This document shows positions 1-8,319 of a DNA stretch of 64,000 nucleotides, one piece after another; the stretch's first letter is position 1, and each line of letters starts with the position of its first letter. Origin of the DNA: an uncultured Lachnospiraceae bacterium (GTDB taxonomy: Bacteria; Bacillota; Clostridia; Lachnospirales; Lachnospiraceae); the NCBI GenBank assembly GCA_900549995.1, contig URQQ01000002.1:62001-126000 (forward strand), in the 5' to 3' direction. The translations under genes and the position numbers were made by a program. The notes under the pieces are model-generated. The model was not told where the DNA came from, did no database searches, and saw nothing but the letters and a program-made list of their open reading frames with translations.

Positions 1-166
1 CACTCTTTGTGCCAAACTGAATTTCAATCACGTCCCCCGGTTTCACCTTCACTGAAGCTTTTGCCACAGTGCCGTTTACCAGGACTCTTCCGGCATCACA
101 GGCTTCGTTTGCCACGGTACGGCGTTTGATCAACCGGGAAACTTTTAAAAATTTATCTAATCTCAT
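1..166 (-). CDS. rqcP: S4-domain RNA-binding protein RqcP/YabO, 3' end outside window
   Basis: The first 55 codons are present and the gene runs off the left edge. The visible protein is an S4 fold: it starts MRLDKFLKVSRLIKRR and continues with a VLVNG turn and a VKPGDVIEI strand, the usual layout of the 80–90 residue YabO/RqcP family. In Bacillus RqcP works with RqcH and tRNA-Ala to add alanine tails to nascent chains on stalled 50S subunits. Its place directly downstream of hup, same strand, matches the hup–yabO(–yabP–yabQ) order common in Clostridia. The start is supported by a purine-rich GAAAGGA site about 8 bases upstream. Function is inferred from family and context. Confidence 0.85.
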   Translation of the reverse strand, partial: MRLDKFLKVSRLIKRRTVANEACDAGRVLVNGTVAKASVKVKPGDVIEIQFGTKS

Positions 167-233
167 ATGATTCTTTCCTTTCAGAACTTGCTGCATCCTT
201 TGCTTCACTGCCGGCAGGCTTTGCCGACTAAAG

Positions 234-271
234 AAAGGGCCTACAAAGTACAAGCCCTTGTAAGCCCTTTT
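234..271 (-). terminator. Hairpin between hup and rqcP
   Basis: On the minus strand an imperfect stem (AAAGGGC paired with GCCCTTT, extended by a TACAA/TTGTA segment with one mismatch) is followed by a short CTTT run. It lies after the hup stop and before rqcP, so it probably ends or attenuates the abundant hup message. Confidence 0.5.
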
Positions 272-318
272 CATCACATTATCCACGCCCAGCTCTTCCC
301 CAAGCTTTCACGGAATTC

Positions 319-594
319 TTATGCATTCACAGCGTCCTTTAAAGCTTTTCCAGCTTTGAATTTCGGTGCTTTGCAAGCAGAAATCTTCATTGTTTTACCA
401 GTCTGAGGATTTCTTCCTTCTCTTGCTGCTCTTTCACTTACTTCAAATGTACCAAAGCCAACTAACTGAACTTTGTCACCTTTCTTTAATTCATCTGTCA
501 CAACATCAACAAATGCTTTTAAAGCTTTCTCTGCATCTTTCTTAGATAATTCCGCTTGTTCAGCTACTGCTGCCACTAATTCTGTTTTGTTCAT
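319..594 (-). CDS. hup: DNA-binding protein HU
   Basis: 91 residues, the normal HU length. The N-terminal helix pair (MNKTELVAAVAEQ…, roughly residues 1–40) is followed by the GFGTFEVSERAAREGRNP segment (about 47–64), the family's signature for the DNA-gripping beta arms. HU is a small homodimeric nucleoid protein that bends and wraps DNA without sequence specificity. The gene has its own strong promoter (709–737) and a downstream hairpin, as expected for a highly expressed single gene followed by rqcP. The start is preceded by a GAGGAGGA-type ribosome site. Confidence 0.97.
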   Translation of the reverse strand: MNKTELVAAVAEQAELSKKDAEKALKAFVDVVTDELKKGDKVQLVGFGTFEVSERAAREGRNPQTGKTMKISACKAPKFKAGKALKDAVNA

Positions 595-708
595 GGATAA
601 TTCCTCCTCTAAATTTAATCATAGAATATACTCGAATTTTTTATTCTACTGTCTGGTCCAAGCAGGCTTCATACCTTGTATTTCGCATGATTTCCGCTCT
701 TAAATATT

Positions 709-737
709 GTTATAACTGTTTCCATAGGGTTTGTCAA
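709..737 (-). promoter_or_regulatory. Sigma-A promoter of hup
   Basis: On the minus strand TTGACA (732–737), exactly 17 bases, then TATAAC (709–714). The predicted start site is about 110 bases upstream of the hup ATG, leaving an untranslated leader. Confidence 0.8.
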
Positions 738-801
738 GTGACTTTTGGCGTTTAAGCCCCATTTTTACGCATTTTCTGCACTTTTTTCCATCTTTTTTCA
801 A

Positions 802-2535
802 TTATAACATTTCATTGATCATGTTGAGAACTTCTTGTCCTAAATCAGAGGATTTCTTATCTGCATCTTCCAGTGAATTTCCCTTGATTCCATAATAAAA
901 TTTCACTTTCGGCTCGGTTCCTGACGGCCTTACACAAAGCCATGCATCGTCTGTCAGATCGTAATACAGTACGTTGGAAGACGGAAGCCCTGTTGACGTC
1001 ACTTCACCTGTAGACAGATCTTTAATTGTATCTGCTTTATAATCTCTTGCCTTCATCACTTTATATCCGCCAACTTCAGCCGGTGGATTCTTTCTCAGTG
1101 TCTCAAGAATTTCCTGGATTTTCTGAAGACCTTCGATTCCTTTCAGAGTAATGGACTGAATATCATCTTTATAGTAGCCATATTTTTCATACATATCAAT
1201 CATTGCATCCCACAGTGTCTTGCCCTGCGTCTTATAATAAGCAGCAGCCTCGCAAAGTGCCATTGTCGCAACGATCGCGTCTTTGTCACGGGCATGTGTT
1301 CCGATCAGACAGCCATAGCTTTCCTCGAAACCAAAGAGATAGTTCCCTTTCCCGGTATTTTCAAAGTTCAGGATCTGCTGTCCGATGAATTTAAATCCTG
1401 TCAGCACCTCAATCAGTCCGATTCCATAGCCTTTTGCGATCGCATCTGCCATATTGGAGGTCACAATTGTTTTAATCAGATATCCGTCATCCGGAAGCCC
1501 CGCAGTTGCCTTTCTCTGTCCAATTTCATAATCTGCAAGCAGGCAGCCTGACATATTGCCGGTCAGAACTTTGTAATCGCCGGATTTTGCATCTTTTACG
1601 TACACGCCAAGACGGTCGGCATCCGGGTCTGTCGCCAGCACAAGATCCGCATCTACTTCTTTCGCAAGTTTTAATCCAAGTTCAAAGGCTTCCTCTGCCT
1701 CCGGATTCGGATAAGATACTGTCGGGAAATTTCCATCCGGCAGTTCCTGCTCTTTTACTACATACACATTTTCAAATCCAAGCTCCTTTAAGACTCTTCT
1801 GGCAGGAATATTGCCTGTCCCATGCAGCGGGCTGTAGACAATTTTCAGTTCTTTCGCCATTGCGTTGATTGCATCCTGATGGATCACCTGTTTTTTCAGT
1901 TCTGCAATATAAGCATCGTCAATTTCCTGTCCGATCACTTCATAAAGGCCTGCCTCTTTCGCGTCTTTCAGAGACATCGTCTTCACTGTATTATAGTCCG
2001 TAACAGCTTTCACCTCGTCCATAATGCCTTTATCATGCGGAGGTGTAATCTGGGCGCCGTCCTCCCAGTATACTTTATATCCATTGTATTCCGGCGGATT
2101 GTGGCTCGCGGTAATATTAATGCCTGCAATACATTTCAGGCTTCTGACAGCGTAGGAAAGCTCCGGTGTCGGGCGGAGTGATTCAAACACATATGCTTTG
2201 ATCCCGTTTGCGGCAAGGCAGAGAGCTGCTTCGTCAGCAAATTCCGGCGACATGCGTCTTGAATCATAAGCAATCGCTACTCCCTGCTTTCCGGCATCTT
2301 TTTTCAAAATATAATTTGCAAGTCCCTGCGTAGCTTTTCTTACCGTATAAATATTCATGCGGTTTGTTCCGGCGCCGATCACGCCTCTTAAGCCGGCAGT
2401 TCCAAATTCAAGTTCCTGATAAAAACGTTCTTTAATTTCATTTTCATCGTTTTTTATTCCTTCCAGTTCCGCCTTCGTATCTGCATCAAAGTAAGGATTT
2501 GTGAGCCATTCTTCATAATTCTTCTTATAATCCAT
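802..2535 (-). CDS. pgcA: Alpha-phosphoglucomutase / phosphohexomutase
   Basis: 577 residues, typical of the PgcA/PGM2-like alpha-D-phosphohexomutase family. It converts glucose 6-phosphate and glucose 1-phosphate, linking glycolysis to UDP-glucose and glycogen synthesis. All four family motifs are visible in order: the phosphoserine loop TASHNPPEYNGYK (about residue 140), the metal loop DPDADRLG (about 305), the sugar-binding GFEESYG (about 398) and the phosphate-binding RPSGTEPKVKFY (about 538). It sits 45 bases downstream of a CotS-like gene but has a promoter candidate across that gene's stop. A phosphomannomutase activity cannot be excluded by sequence. The glgC/glgD pair near 10 kb would use its product. 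Confidence 0.93.
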   Translation of the reverse strand: MDYKKNYEEWLTNPYFDADTKAELEGIKNDENEIKERFYQELEFGTAGLRGVIGAGTNRMNIYTVRKATQGLANYILKKDAGKQGVAIAYDSRRMSPEFADEAALCLAANGIKAYVFESLRPTPELSYAVRSLKCIAGINITASHNPPEYNGYKVYWEDGAQITPPHDKGIMDEVKAVTDYNTVKTMSLKDAKEAGLYEVIGQEIDDAYIAELKKQVIHQDAINAMAKELKIVYSPLHGTGNIPARRVLKELGFENVYVVKEQELPDGNFPTVSYPNPEAEEAFELGLKLAKEVDADLVLATDPDADRLGVYVKDAKSGDYKVLTGNMSGCLLADYEIGQRKATAGLPDDGYLIKTIVTSNMADAIAKGYGIGLIEVLTGFKFIGQQILNFENTGKGNYLFGFEESYGCLIGTHARDKDAIVATMALCEAAAYYKTQGKTLWDAMIDMYEKYGYYKDDIQSITLKGIEGLQKIQEILETLRKNPPAEVGGYKVMKARDYKADTIKDLSTGEVTSTGLPSSNVLYYDLTDDAWLCVRPSGTEPKVKFYYGIKGNSLEDADKKSSDLGQEVLNMINEML

Positions 2536-2564
2536 CCCTTGTACCTCCGTATTCTTTTTCCTCT

Positions 2565-2593
2565 ATTATACAACAGGAGCCTATAAATGAAAA
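2565..2593 (-). promoter_or_regulatory. Promoter candidate of pgcA
   Basis: A perfect TATAAT (2565–2570) on the minus strand with a 17-base spacer to a weaker TTTTCA (2588–2593). It overlaps the end of the upstream CotS-like gene, so pgcA could be expressed in vegetative cells independently of that sporulation gene. Confidence 0.55.
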
Positions 2594-3567
2594 GTGAATA
2601 TATTCTCCAAAAACCGTTTCTTTTCTTCCGTCTGACGGATTGCGGTCTGCAGTTTTTCAACATTTTTCACCGGAATCCACGCCTTGTTGGAGTGATAATA
2701 GGAGTTGGCGAGCTTCCAGAATTTCTCAGGATAGGCAAGCCTGAGCGCGATATATTCCATCTCCTGCCTGCTCAGCGGATTGACAGCATTATACACCATC
2801 AGCATATGTTCTCCGGTCTTTTCATTCCACTGGTGCTTTTCCATCGCTTTTCTGAGGAAATAATAAAGATCTTCCGCCTGTATATCCATATGAAAATGTT
2901 CAAAATTGGTCGTGGCAATTCCTTCGGATGTCATCAGTATATTATGATAGTTATAATCCCCGTGCACAAAACTGCCCTTTTGGCAGGCGCTTTCGCAGAG
3001 CTCTTCATATCCGAACTCCCGGAGCCTGAAAAGTGCCGTTTCTGCCCACTCATACATCAGATCAAAGTTCTTGAGAAAGGCTGCTTCAAATTCTCCCTTC
3101 CCCACCTTTTCTCTCACGAAGGTGCGGACTTTTTTCAGTTCCCGGTTATGACGCATATACTCGCCCATGAGATCCGGTTTCGGGAACTCTTCACCTGCAA
3201 ATATTCCCTGCATTTCCCGATGGAGTTTCGCCAGATTTTTTACCGCTTCCATCAGTTCATATTCTTTTCTGATATCACACTCTCTGCCATGGAACCAGTA
3301 TTTCAGCACATATTTCGTTCCGTCCTCTGCGATACTGATATAATTTCCCTCTTTATTTTCCATCACCTGGTCAACCAGGGGAATATTATTCTCCTGCAGA
3401 TGGGCGCATAACTGCCAAAGCCTGGGAATACGTTTGTCAGAAACTTCCGCTTCTTTCAGCAATAACCACCCCTGATCTGTATCGCATAAAATAGCACCCC
3501 TGATTTTGCGGGTGCTGTTCACTTCTATATGATATTGTTCCAACACGCCTGTTTCGTACTCTCTCAT
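2581..3567 (-). CDS. CotS-family spore coat protein (kinase-fold)
   Basis: 328 residues from the ATG at 3567, chosen because AGGGGG lies about 6 bases before it; an in-frame ATG 15 bases upstream lacks any ribosome site. The protein has the aminoglycoside-phosphotransferase/choline-kinase fold of CotS spore-coat proteins. A catalytic-loop motif VHGDYNYHNIL is visible near residue 200, and an LYYFLRKAMEKHQW segment about 30 residues further on. The position that should hold the metal-binding Asp of the DFG-like motif reads TTNFEHF, an Asn, so the domain may be catalytically dead. A sigma-E type promoter at 3605–3634 fits mother-cell expression. The substrate, if any, is unknown. Confidence 0.8.
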   Translation of the reverse strand: MREYETGVLEQYHIEVNSTRKIRGAILCDTDQGWLLLKEAEVSDKRIPRLWQLCAHLQENNIPLVDQVMENKEGNYISIAEDGTKYVLKYWFHGRECDIRKEYELMEAVKNLAKLHREMQGIFAGEEFPKPDLMGEYMRHNRELKKVRTFVREKVGKGEFEAAFLKNFDLMYEWAETALFRLREFGYEELCESACQKGSFVHGDYNYHNILMTSEGIATTNFEHFHMDIQAEDLYYFLRKAMEKHQWNEKTGEHMLMVYNAVNPLSRQEMEYIALRLAYPEKFWKLANSYYHSNKAWIPVKNVEKLQTAIRQTEEKKRFLENIFTFHL

Positions 3568-3604
3568 AACTGCCCCCTGCATCTGTTGCTTACATATTCT
3601 CTCT

Positions 3605-3634
3605 AATGTATGAGTACAAAAGAAAGAATATGTG
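3605..3634 (-). promoter_or_regulatory. Sigma-E-type sporulation promoter
   Basis: On the minus strand CACATATT (3627–3634), a 14-base spacer, then CATACATT (3605–3612). This matches the Bacillus/Clostridium sigma-E pattern (kmATATT, 13–15 bases, CATACAnT). It lies between the cca terminator and the CotS-like gene, about 40 bases before its ATG. Confidence 0.7.
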
Positions 3635-3644
3635 CATTTGCAGT

Positions 3645-3670
3645 AAAAAAGGACAGCCCCTGCCGGGGTG
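3645..3670 (-). terminator. Terminator of cca
   Basis: On the minus strand CA-CCCC, TGCC-type loop, GGGG-TG with one bulged base, then a run of six T. It lies just after the cca stop and just before the sigma-E promoter, separating the two transcription units. Confidence 0.55.
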
Positions 3671-3692
3671 AATTTTAAAACACGCTTTTATT

Positions 3693-5018
3693 TCAAATCG
3701 TCTTCAAAAGCCCAAGCAGATCCTCTTTCCGGTTTGCTTCCGGATGTTCAATGACGTAATCGAGAAGTTTATTCAGCGTTTCGCCGATCTCCCTGCCCGG
3801 GCTCATTCCCGCTTCAATCAGGTCATTGCCGCTGACCGCCAGATTTTTTAAGGACACGCATTGCTTCTTTTCCAGAATTTCTCTGTAACATGCCTCAATG
3901 CCTCTGATATTATTTTCTTTTTCCTCTCTCAGATAATCCCCCTGCGCTGCCAGGTCTGCTTTTCTCACTTCAAGATAGCTGGGGAATAAATCTTCTCCGA
4001 TCTTGTACATTGCACGCCTTACTTCCAGCATTTTGGCCGGCATACGGTAATCATGCCACCGAACCAGCCTGCAGACTTTCCGCATGGTGTCATTATCAAA
4101 TTTGAGCCGTTTCAGGATTTTCTTTGCCACTTCTTCCCCTTTTACATCATGCCCTTTAAAATGAGCCACACCTGCACTGTCCACAGTCTTCATCAATGGT
4201 TTCGCACAGTCATGAAGAAGCATCGTAAGCCTTAAGACCTTTTCCGGGCGCACCGCCTCCATTGATTTTATGGTGTGGACTCCCACATTATATTTATGAT
4301 GAGGCGTCTCCTGTTTTGTTGCCATCATGGCATCAAATTCCGGAAGAATTACATTCGTAATTCCAAGATCACAGGCCAGTTCTATACATTCCGGATGCGG
4401 CGCAACCGCCATTTTGACCAGTTCCACCTGAATCCGCTCTGCACTGATATTAGAAAGGTCTAAAGCCAATTTCCGGATCGCCTCGCCCGTCTTCTCCTCG
4501 ATTTCAAACCCAAGCTGAGCTGCAAAACGCACCGCTCGTAACATCCGCAGCGCATCCTCATGAAACCGCTCCCTGGCATCCCCGACACACCGGATTATCC
4601 CTTTCTTTAAATCCTCCATGCCTCCAAAAATATCCACAATTCCACTCTCATTATTGTAAGCCATCGCGTTAATCGTAAAATCACGCCGCTTCAGATCCTC
4701 CGAAAGACTTCTCGTAAAAAACACATTCTTCGGATGCCGGCTGTCCTCATACTCGCCGTCAATCCGGTAGGTTGTGACCTCAAACCCCTCTCTTCCAAGA
4801 AGCACCGTCACCGTCCCATGCTCAATGCCCGTATCAAATGTCTTCGCAAACAACTCCTTAACCTGCTGCGGCATCGCAGAAGTTGTAATGTCCCAGTCCC
4901 CAGGCTCCCTTCCAAGAATCGAATCCCGGACACATCCGCCCACCGCATAGGCCTCAAATCCCGCCGACTGTATCGTATTAATGATAATATCCACTTTTTC
5001 CGGTAATCTGATTTCCAT
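3693..5018 (-). CDS. cca: CCA tRNA nucleotidyltransferase (class II, with HD domain)
   Basis: 441 residues. The N-terminal head carries the class II nucleotidyltransferase signature: YAVGGCVRDSILGREPGDWDI (about residues 24–44) supplies the GG/RD loop and the catalytic DWD, and RRDFTINAMAY (about 110) follows. The tail contains an HD phosphohydrolase domain (LLHDCAKP about 263, ending in VRWHDY about 338). The enzyme adds or repairs the 3' CCA of tRNAs. A GGAG site 8 bases before the ATG supports the start. Upstream lies a proS terminator and then an 89-bp palindromic element ending only about 16 bases before the start codon, so the promoter must lie within or next to that repeat. Confidence 0.95.
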   Translation of the reverse strand: MEIRLPEKVDIIINTIQSAGFEAYAVGGCVRDSILGREPGDWDITTSAMPQQVKELFAKTFDTGIEHGTVTVLLGREGFEVTTYRIDGEYEDSRHPKNVFFTRSLSEDLKRRDFTINAMAYNNESGIVDIFGGMEDLKKGIIRCVGDARERFHEDALRMLRAVRFAAQLGFEIEEKTGEAIRKLALDLSNISAERIQVELVKMAVAPHPECIELACDLGITNVILPEFDAMMATKQETPHHKYNVGVHTIKSMEAVRPEKVLRLTMLLHDCAKPLMKTVDSAGVAHFKGHDVKGEEVAKKILKRLKFDNDTMRKVCRLVRWHDYRMPAKMLEVRRAMYKIGEDLFPSYLEVRKADLAAQGDYLREEKENNIRGIEACYREILEKKQCVSLKNLAVSGNDLIEAGMSPGREIGETLNKLLDYVIEHPEANRKEDLLGLLKTI

Positions 5019-5034
5019 TGTAACTCTCCTTTTT

Positions 5035-5145
5035 CATTTGGGGACAGGTTGTTTCGCAGTTTGGGACGTAATCCTTTTGAAGTGGATTACGTCCCAAACT
5101 GCGTTTTAACCTGTCCCCAAATGCAGTCTGACCTGTCCCCAAATG
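5035..5145. repeat. 89-bp palindromic element plus an extra half-site
   Basis: Outer arms CATTTGGGGACAGGTT (5035–5050) and its exact complement (5108–5123) enclose inner arms of 20 bases (5055–5074 and 5084–5103) that are also exact complements, around a 9-base loop. Only the 4-base joints mismatch. A further copy of the outer half-site (ACCTGTCCCCAAATG) follows at 5131–5145. The layout suggests a REP- or MITE-like mobile palindrome inserted between proS and cca. No transposase is nearby. Confidence 0.8.
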
Positions 5146-5148
5146 ACC

Positions 5149-5183
5149 AAAAAAGGCGGAAAACTTTCGTTTCCCGCTTTTTT
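5149..5183 (-). terminator. Terminator of proS
   Basis: On the minus strand an A-rich flank, GCGG-GAAAC, a GAAA loop, GTTTT-CCGC, then CTTTTTT. It starts a few bases after the proS stop. Confidence 0.75.
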
Positions 5184-5188
5184 GTATT

Positions 5189-6631
5189 TTAGTAGGATTT
5201 ACCCCAGTATACCATGTGTTTTGCTGGTTTTCCACAGAAAATACATGTGTCTGAGAGGTGTTCTTCGTGTTCTGGGATGCAGCGTGAAGATGCTCCGCCT
5301 GTTGCGTATTTGATCTCGCCTTCGCATTCTTCATCTCCGCACCACATTGCTTTGATAAATCCTCTGTTCTTTTTGAATTTCTCAACCATTTCATCCATTG
5401 TAACTGCTGTATCGATATGTGAATCCAGGAATTCTTTTGCTCTGTCATACATATCTTTCTGGATTGTTTCGAGGATCTCTCCAAGTTTTGTCTCGATCTC
5501 ATCTAATGAAACAATAATCTTTTCACGTGTATCACGGCGTACAACAACTACCTGGTTCTGCTCGATATCTTTTGGTCCGATCTCGATTCGTGTAGGAATA
5601 CCAAGGATCTCCTGTTCACTGAACTTCCATCCAGGACTCTTCTCTGTATCATCAATTTTTGCCTTGAATCCGGCTTTTTTCAGTCTGTTAAGCACCTCAT
5701 CTGCTTTCTCAAGAACGCCTTCTTTATGCTGTGCAATCGGAATCACTCTTGTCTGAACCGGTGCAATTCTTGGAGGAAGTACAAGACCATCATCATCACC
5801 ATGTACCATGATAATTGCCCCGATGATTCTTGTAGATAATCCCCATGAAGTCTCATATACGCTGTGAGGTTCATTGTTTTTATCAATATAGCTGATGTCA
5901 AATGCATCCGGGAATGCATTTCCGAAGAAATGGCTTGTGCCTGACTGCAGCGCCTTACCATCATGCATCATTGCCTCGATTGTATACGTATCCTGTGCAC
6001 CTGCAAATTTCTCACTCTCTGTCTTTTTCCCTGAAATCAACGGAATCGCCAGATCTTCTTCTACAAAATCTTTATATACTTTCAGCATTAATTTTGTACG
6101 GTCTTCTGCTTCTTCATAGGTTGCATGAATTGTATGTCCTTCCTGCCACAGGAATTCTCTTGAGCGGAGGAACGGTCTTGTCGTTTTCTCCCAGCGAAGC
6201 ACGGAGTTCCACTGATTCCATACTTTCGGAAGGTCTCTGTAAGACTGTACTGTTTTGCTCCAGTGGTCACAGAATAATGTCTCAGATGTAGGTCTGATAC
6301 ATAATCTTTCCTGAAGTCTCTCCATTCCGCCATGTGTTACCCATGCAACTTCCGGTGCAAATCCTTCGATATGGTCACCCTCTTTTTCCAGAAGGTTCTC
6401 CGGAATCAGCATTGGAAGGTATACATTTTCTACCCCTGTATCTTTAAATCTCTTATCCAGATCATTCTGAATATTTTCCCAGATTGCGTAACCGTTAGGC
6501 AGATAGTTCAGACACCCCTTAACACTGGAATAATCGCATAATTCCGCTTCTCTTACAACATCTGTGTACCATTGAGCAAAATCAACATCTCTTGCTGTAA
6601 TCGCTTTTACAAATTTCTTTTCCTTTGCCAT
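5189..6631 (-). CDS. proS: Prolyl-tRNA synthetase, short (archaeal/eukaryotic-like) form
   Basis: 480 residues from MAKEKKFVKAITARD; AAAGGAG lies 8 bases upstream, and the 14 extra in-frame codons before it have no ribosome site. This is the type lacking the INS editing domain, as often found in Clostridia. Class II motifs are visible: LIRPTSET-like CIRPTSETLFCDHW (about 125), the motif 2 region RWEKTTRPFLRSREFLWQEGH (about 162–182, cited in parts) and a C-terminal anticodon-binding domain from about 285. Four cysteines near the end (CGDEECEG, CIPEH, CIFCG) suggest the zinc-binding C-terminal extension of this subclass. It charges tRNA-Pro. A T-box leader precedes the gene. Confidence 0.95.
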   Translation of the reverse strand: MAKEKKFVKAITARDVDFAQWYTDVVREAELCDYSSVKGCLNYLPNGYAIWENIQNDLDKRFKDTGVENVYLPMLIPENLLEKEGDHIEGFAPEVAWVTHGGMERLQERLCIRPTSETLFCDHWSKTVQSYRDLPKVWNQWNSVLRWEKTTRPFLRSREFLWQEGHTIHATYEEAEDRTKLMLKVYKDFVEEDLAIPLISGKKTESEKFAGAQDTYTIEAMMHDGKALQSGTSHFFGNAFPDAFDISYIDKNNEPHSVYETSWGLSTRIIGAIIMVHGDDDGLVLPPRIAPVQTRVIPIAQHKEGVLEKADEVLNRLKKAGFKAKIDDTEKSPGWKFSEQEILGIPTRIEIGPKDIEQNQVVVVRRDTREKIIVSLDEIETKLGEILETIQKDMYDRAKEFLDSHIDTAVTMDEMVEKFKKNRGFIKAMWCGDEECEGEIKYATGGASSRCIPEHEEHLSDTCIFCGKPAKHMVYWGKSY

Positions 6632-6747
6632 CTTTTCTTCTCCTTTTCTTTCTCTGCAGGACCCTTGCCCCACTTTCTTAATCTGTCGGGAGAAAACCGG
6701 TGATTCTTTTTCTTTTCCTCATCAGTTCAGCTGTTTCATCTACATTT

Positions 6748-7008
6748 AACTGCAAAAAAAGAACCCCCAAGTTTCCGTCGCCCCAAAGGGACCGAAAGAC
6801 TCGGCGGTACCACCCCAATTAACTGCAACCCTTTTGCAGCTCACTCCATTCATCATTAACGCTGATGTCACGCTGCATTTTCACGCAGTGGCTCCAAGGC
6901 AGGTTCTATACACTTCTCGCAAAAGCCTCTCACCATATGGCTCTCTCTCTGTGGCTCGTCCTGTATATACTAATCCTCTTCATCGCCGTCAGTAATCATT
7001 TTCAGTTA
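6748..7008 (-). promoter_or_regulatory. T-box riboswitch, proline-specific, upstream of proS
   Basis: The minus-strand leader contains the T-box core GGGGTGGTACCGC (around 6803–6816) that pairs with the uncharged tRNA end. Stem I shows an AGAGAGAG region and a specifier bulge reading GAACCTG; the CCT codon (6901–6903) is a proline codon, matching the gene. The 3' part forms a long imperfect hairpin (CCGAG…CTTGG enclosing TCCC/GGGG) followed by GGGTTCTTTTTTT, the intrinsic terminator that uncharged tRNA-Pro should prevent. The exact ends are estimated from the promoter and terminator. Confidence 0.92.
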
Positions 7009-7014
7009 AACGTT

Positions 7015-7043
7015 ATTTTAATTGCTTAAAGCATTTTTGTCAA
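7015..7043 (-). promoter_or_regulatory. Sigma-A promoter of the proS T-box leader
   Basis: TTGACA (7038–7043), 17 bases, TAAAAT (7015–7020) on the minus strand. Confidence 0.8.
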
Positions 7044-7109
7044 GCCGTTTTCTGGTTTTTCCACAAAAACAGGGCATACACACTAATTACTCAGTGTGAC
7101 GCCTCTTAA

Positions 7110-8090
7110 TTATCTGAGAAGAATATATGCAAAATATCCCAGGTACACTGCAAGAAACAAAATCCCCTCTTTCCTGGAAATTCCTTTCCTGCTCACTGCA
7201 CTCACATAGACAATCAGACTTGCCACAATCAGGATGACTGTATCATATACCGCAAGCACATTTACAGTAATCGGTTTGATCGCCGCAGAAGTGCCGAGAA
7301 TGAGAAGGATATTAAAAATGTTCGATCCCACAACATTTCCAAGCGCAAGATCATTTTCCCCTTTTCTGGCAGCCACCATAGAAGTCACAAGCTCCGGCAG
7401 TGAAGTTCCAAGTGCCACTACCGTAAGGCCGATAAATGTCTGGCTCATTCCAAATTGTTCTGCAATTTTAGACGCGCTGTCAACAACCAGATCCCCGCCG
7501 AAGATAATTCCGCACATTCCCACCGCAATATAAACCGCACTTTTGCTTTTGCTGAATATCTCATATTCTTCATTTGCCAGCTCTTCATTGACTGCGGCAT
7601 CGTTTCTTGATTTCATCGCATCCCTGACTGTGGATACAAGAAAGATTACGAAGAGTGCAAATAATACAAGTCCTCCCGCTCTTCCCAGAACAAAGACGGC
7701 ACCGGAATCCATAACCGAACCCACATTTACCCCGACGATTGCTATCAACAGGACCACTGTGATAAGAATGGAAAAGGGAAATTCTTTTTTCAGCACCGAC
7801 CACTTCGCCTGAAGAGGGCGCACACATGCGCTTGCCCCAAGCACTACGAGCAGGTTAAAAATATTTGATCCAATGACATTACTCACCGCCAGATCATTTT
7901 TTCCCGCCAGCGCGGCCGTTATACTGACAGATGCCTCCGGCATGCTTGTCCCAAATGCAACGACAGTCAGACCAATCACAATCGTCGGCACCCGCAGAAG
8001 TTTCGCCACACTGGAACTCCCATCTACAAAATAATCCGCTCCCTTAATTAACAGAACAAACCCAATTACTAATGTTACATACACAAACAT
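7110..8090 (-). CDS. CaCA-family cation exchanger (YrbG-like)
   Basis: 326 residues and almost entirely hydrophobic, with about ten predicted membrane helices. The two inverted alpha repeats of the calcium/cation antiporter superfamily are clear: VAFGTSMPEASVS with NVIGSNIFNLL (about residues 44–85) and VALGTSLPELVTS with NVVGSNIFNILL (about 225–265). The conserved acidic residues (GTS-PE) bind the transported cation. Annotation by family alone would be Na+/Ca2+ exchange. The leader is a yybP-ykoY (Mn2+-sensing) riboswitch, so manganese export or homeostasis is a better guess for the physiological role. A GGAG ribosome site precedes the ATG. Confidence 0.9.
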   Translation of the reverse strand: MFVYVTLVIGFVLLIKGADYFVDGSSSVAKLLRVPTIVIGLTVVAFGTSMPEASVSITAALAGKNDLAVSNVIGSNIFNLLVVLGASACVRPLQAKWSVLKKEFPFSILITVVLLIAIVGVNVGSVMDSGAVFVLGRAGGLVLFALFVIFLVSTVRDAMKSRNDAAVNEELANEEYEIFSKSKSAVYIAVGMCGIIFGGDLVVDSASKIAEQFGMSQTFIGLTVVALGTSLPELVTSMVAARKGENDLALGNVVGSNIFNILLILGTSAAIKPITVNVLAVYDTVILIVASLIVYVSAVSRKGISRKEGILFLAVYLGYFAYILLR

Positions 8091-8132
8091 CCCATTCTTC
8101 TCCTTTTTCTGCCTCTCTCTGAAAACCTTCCG

Positions 8133-8313
8133 AAAAAAAAGAGACTTTATTGCTCACAGAATAAACAGAATCAGATCTGTTATCCCTGTCGTGCAATAAA
8201 AGTCTCGCTAATTGACAATATGAACCGGATTATGGTTAAATAATAATCGTGATGACGATCCATATCACATTGAATTATTCAATGGAAGCTACTCCCTTTT
8301 ACGTCGTTTTCTG
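8133..8313 (-). promoter_or_regulatory. yybP-ykoY (Mn2+) riboswitch with intrinsic terminator
   Basis: Minus-strand leader of the cation exchanger. The aptamer spans about 8196–8302. Its P1 stem pairs GTAAAAG (8296–8302) with CTTTTAT (8196–8202) perfectly, and the conserved AAAGGGAGTAGC and GCGAGAC segments flank the two arms, as in the yybP-ykoY family. The 3' P1 strand is reused: GAGACTTTTATTGC (8193–8206) pairs with GCAATAAAGTCTC (8141–8153), followed by eight T (8133–8140). The two pairings are mutually exclusive, which predicts an ON switch: ligand binding stabilises the aptamer and prevents termination. Confidence 0.85.
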
Positions 8314-8319
8314 ACACTA

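Noticed and set aside
4978..5502. 174-codon open frame on the minus strand overlapping proS and the palindrome
   Set aside because: It lies in another frame of proS, has no ribosome site and is composed of low-complexity polar sequence; proS is unambiguous.
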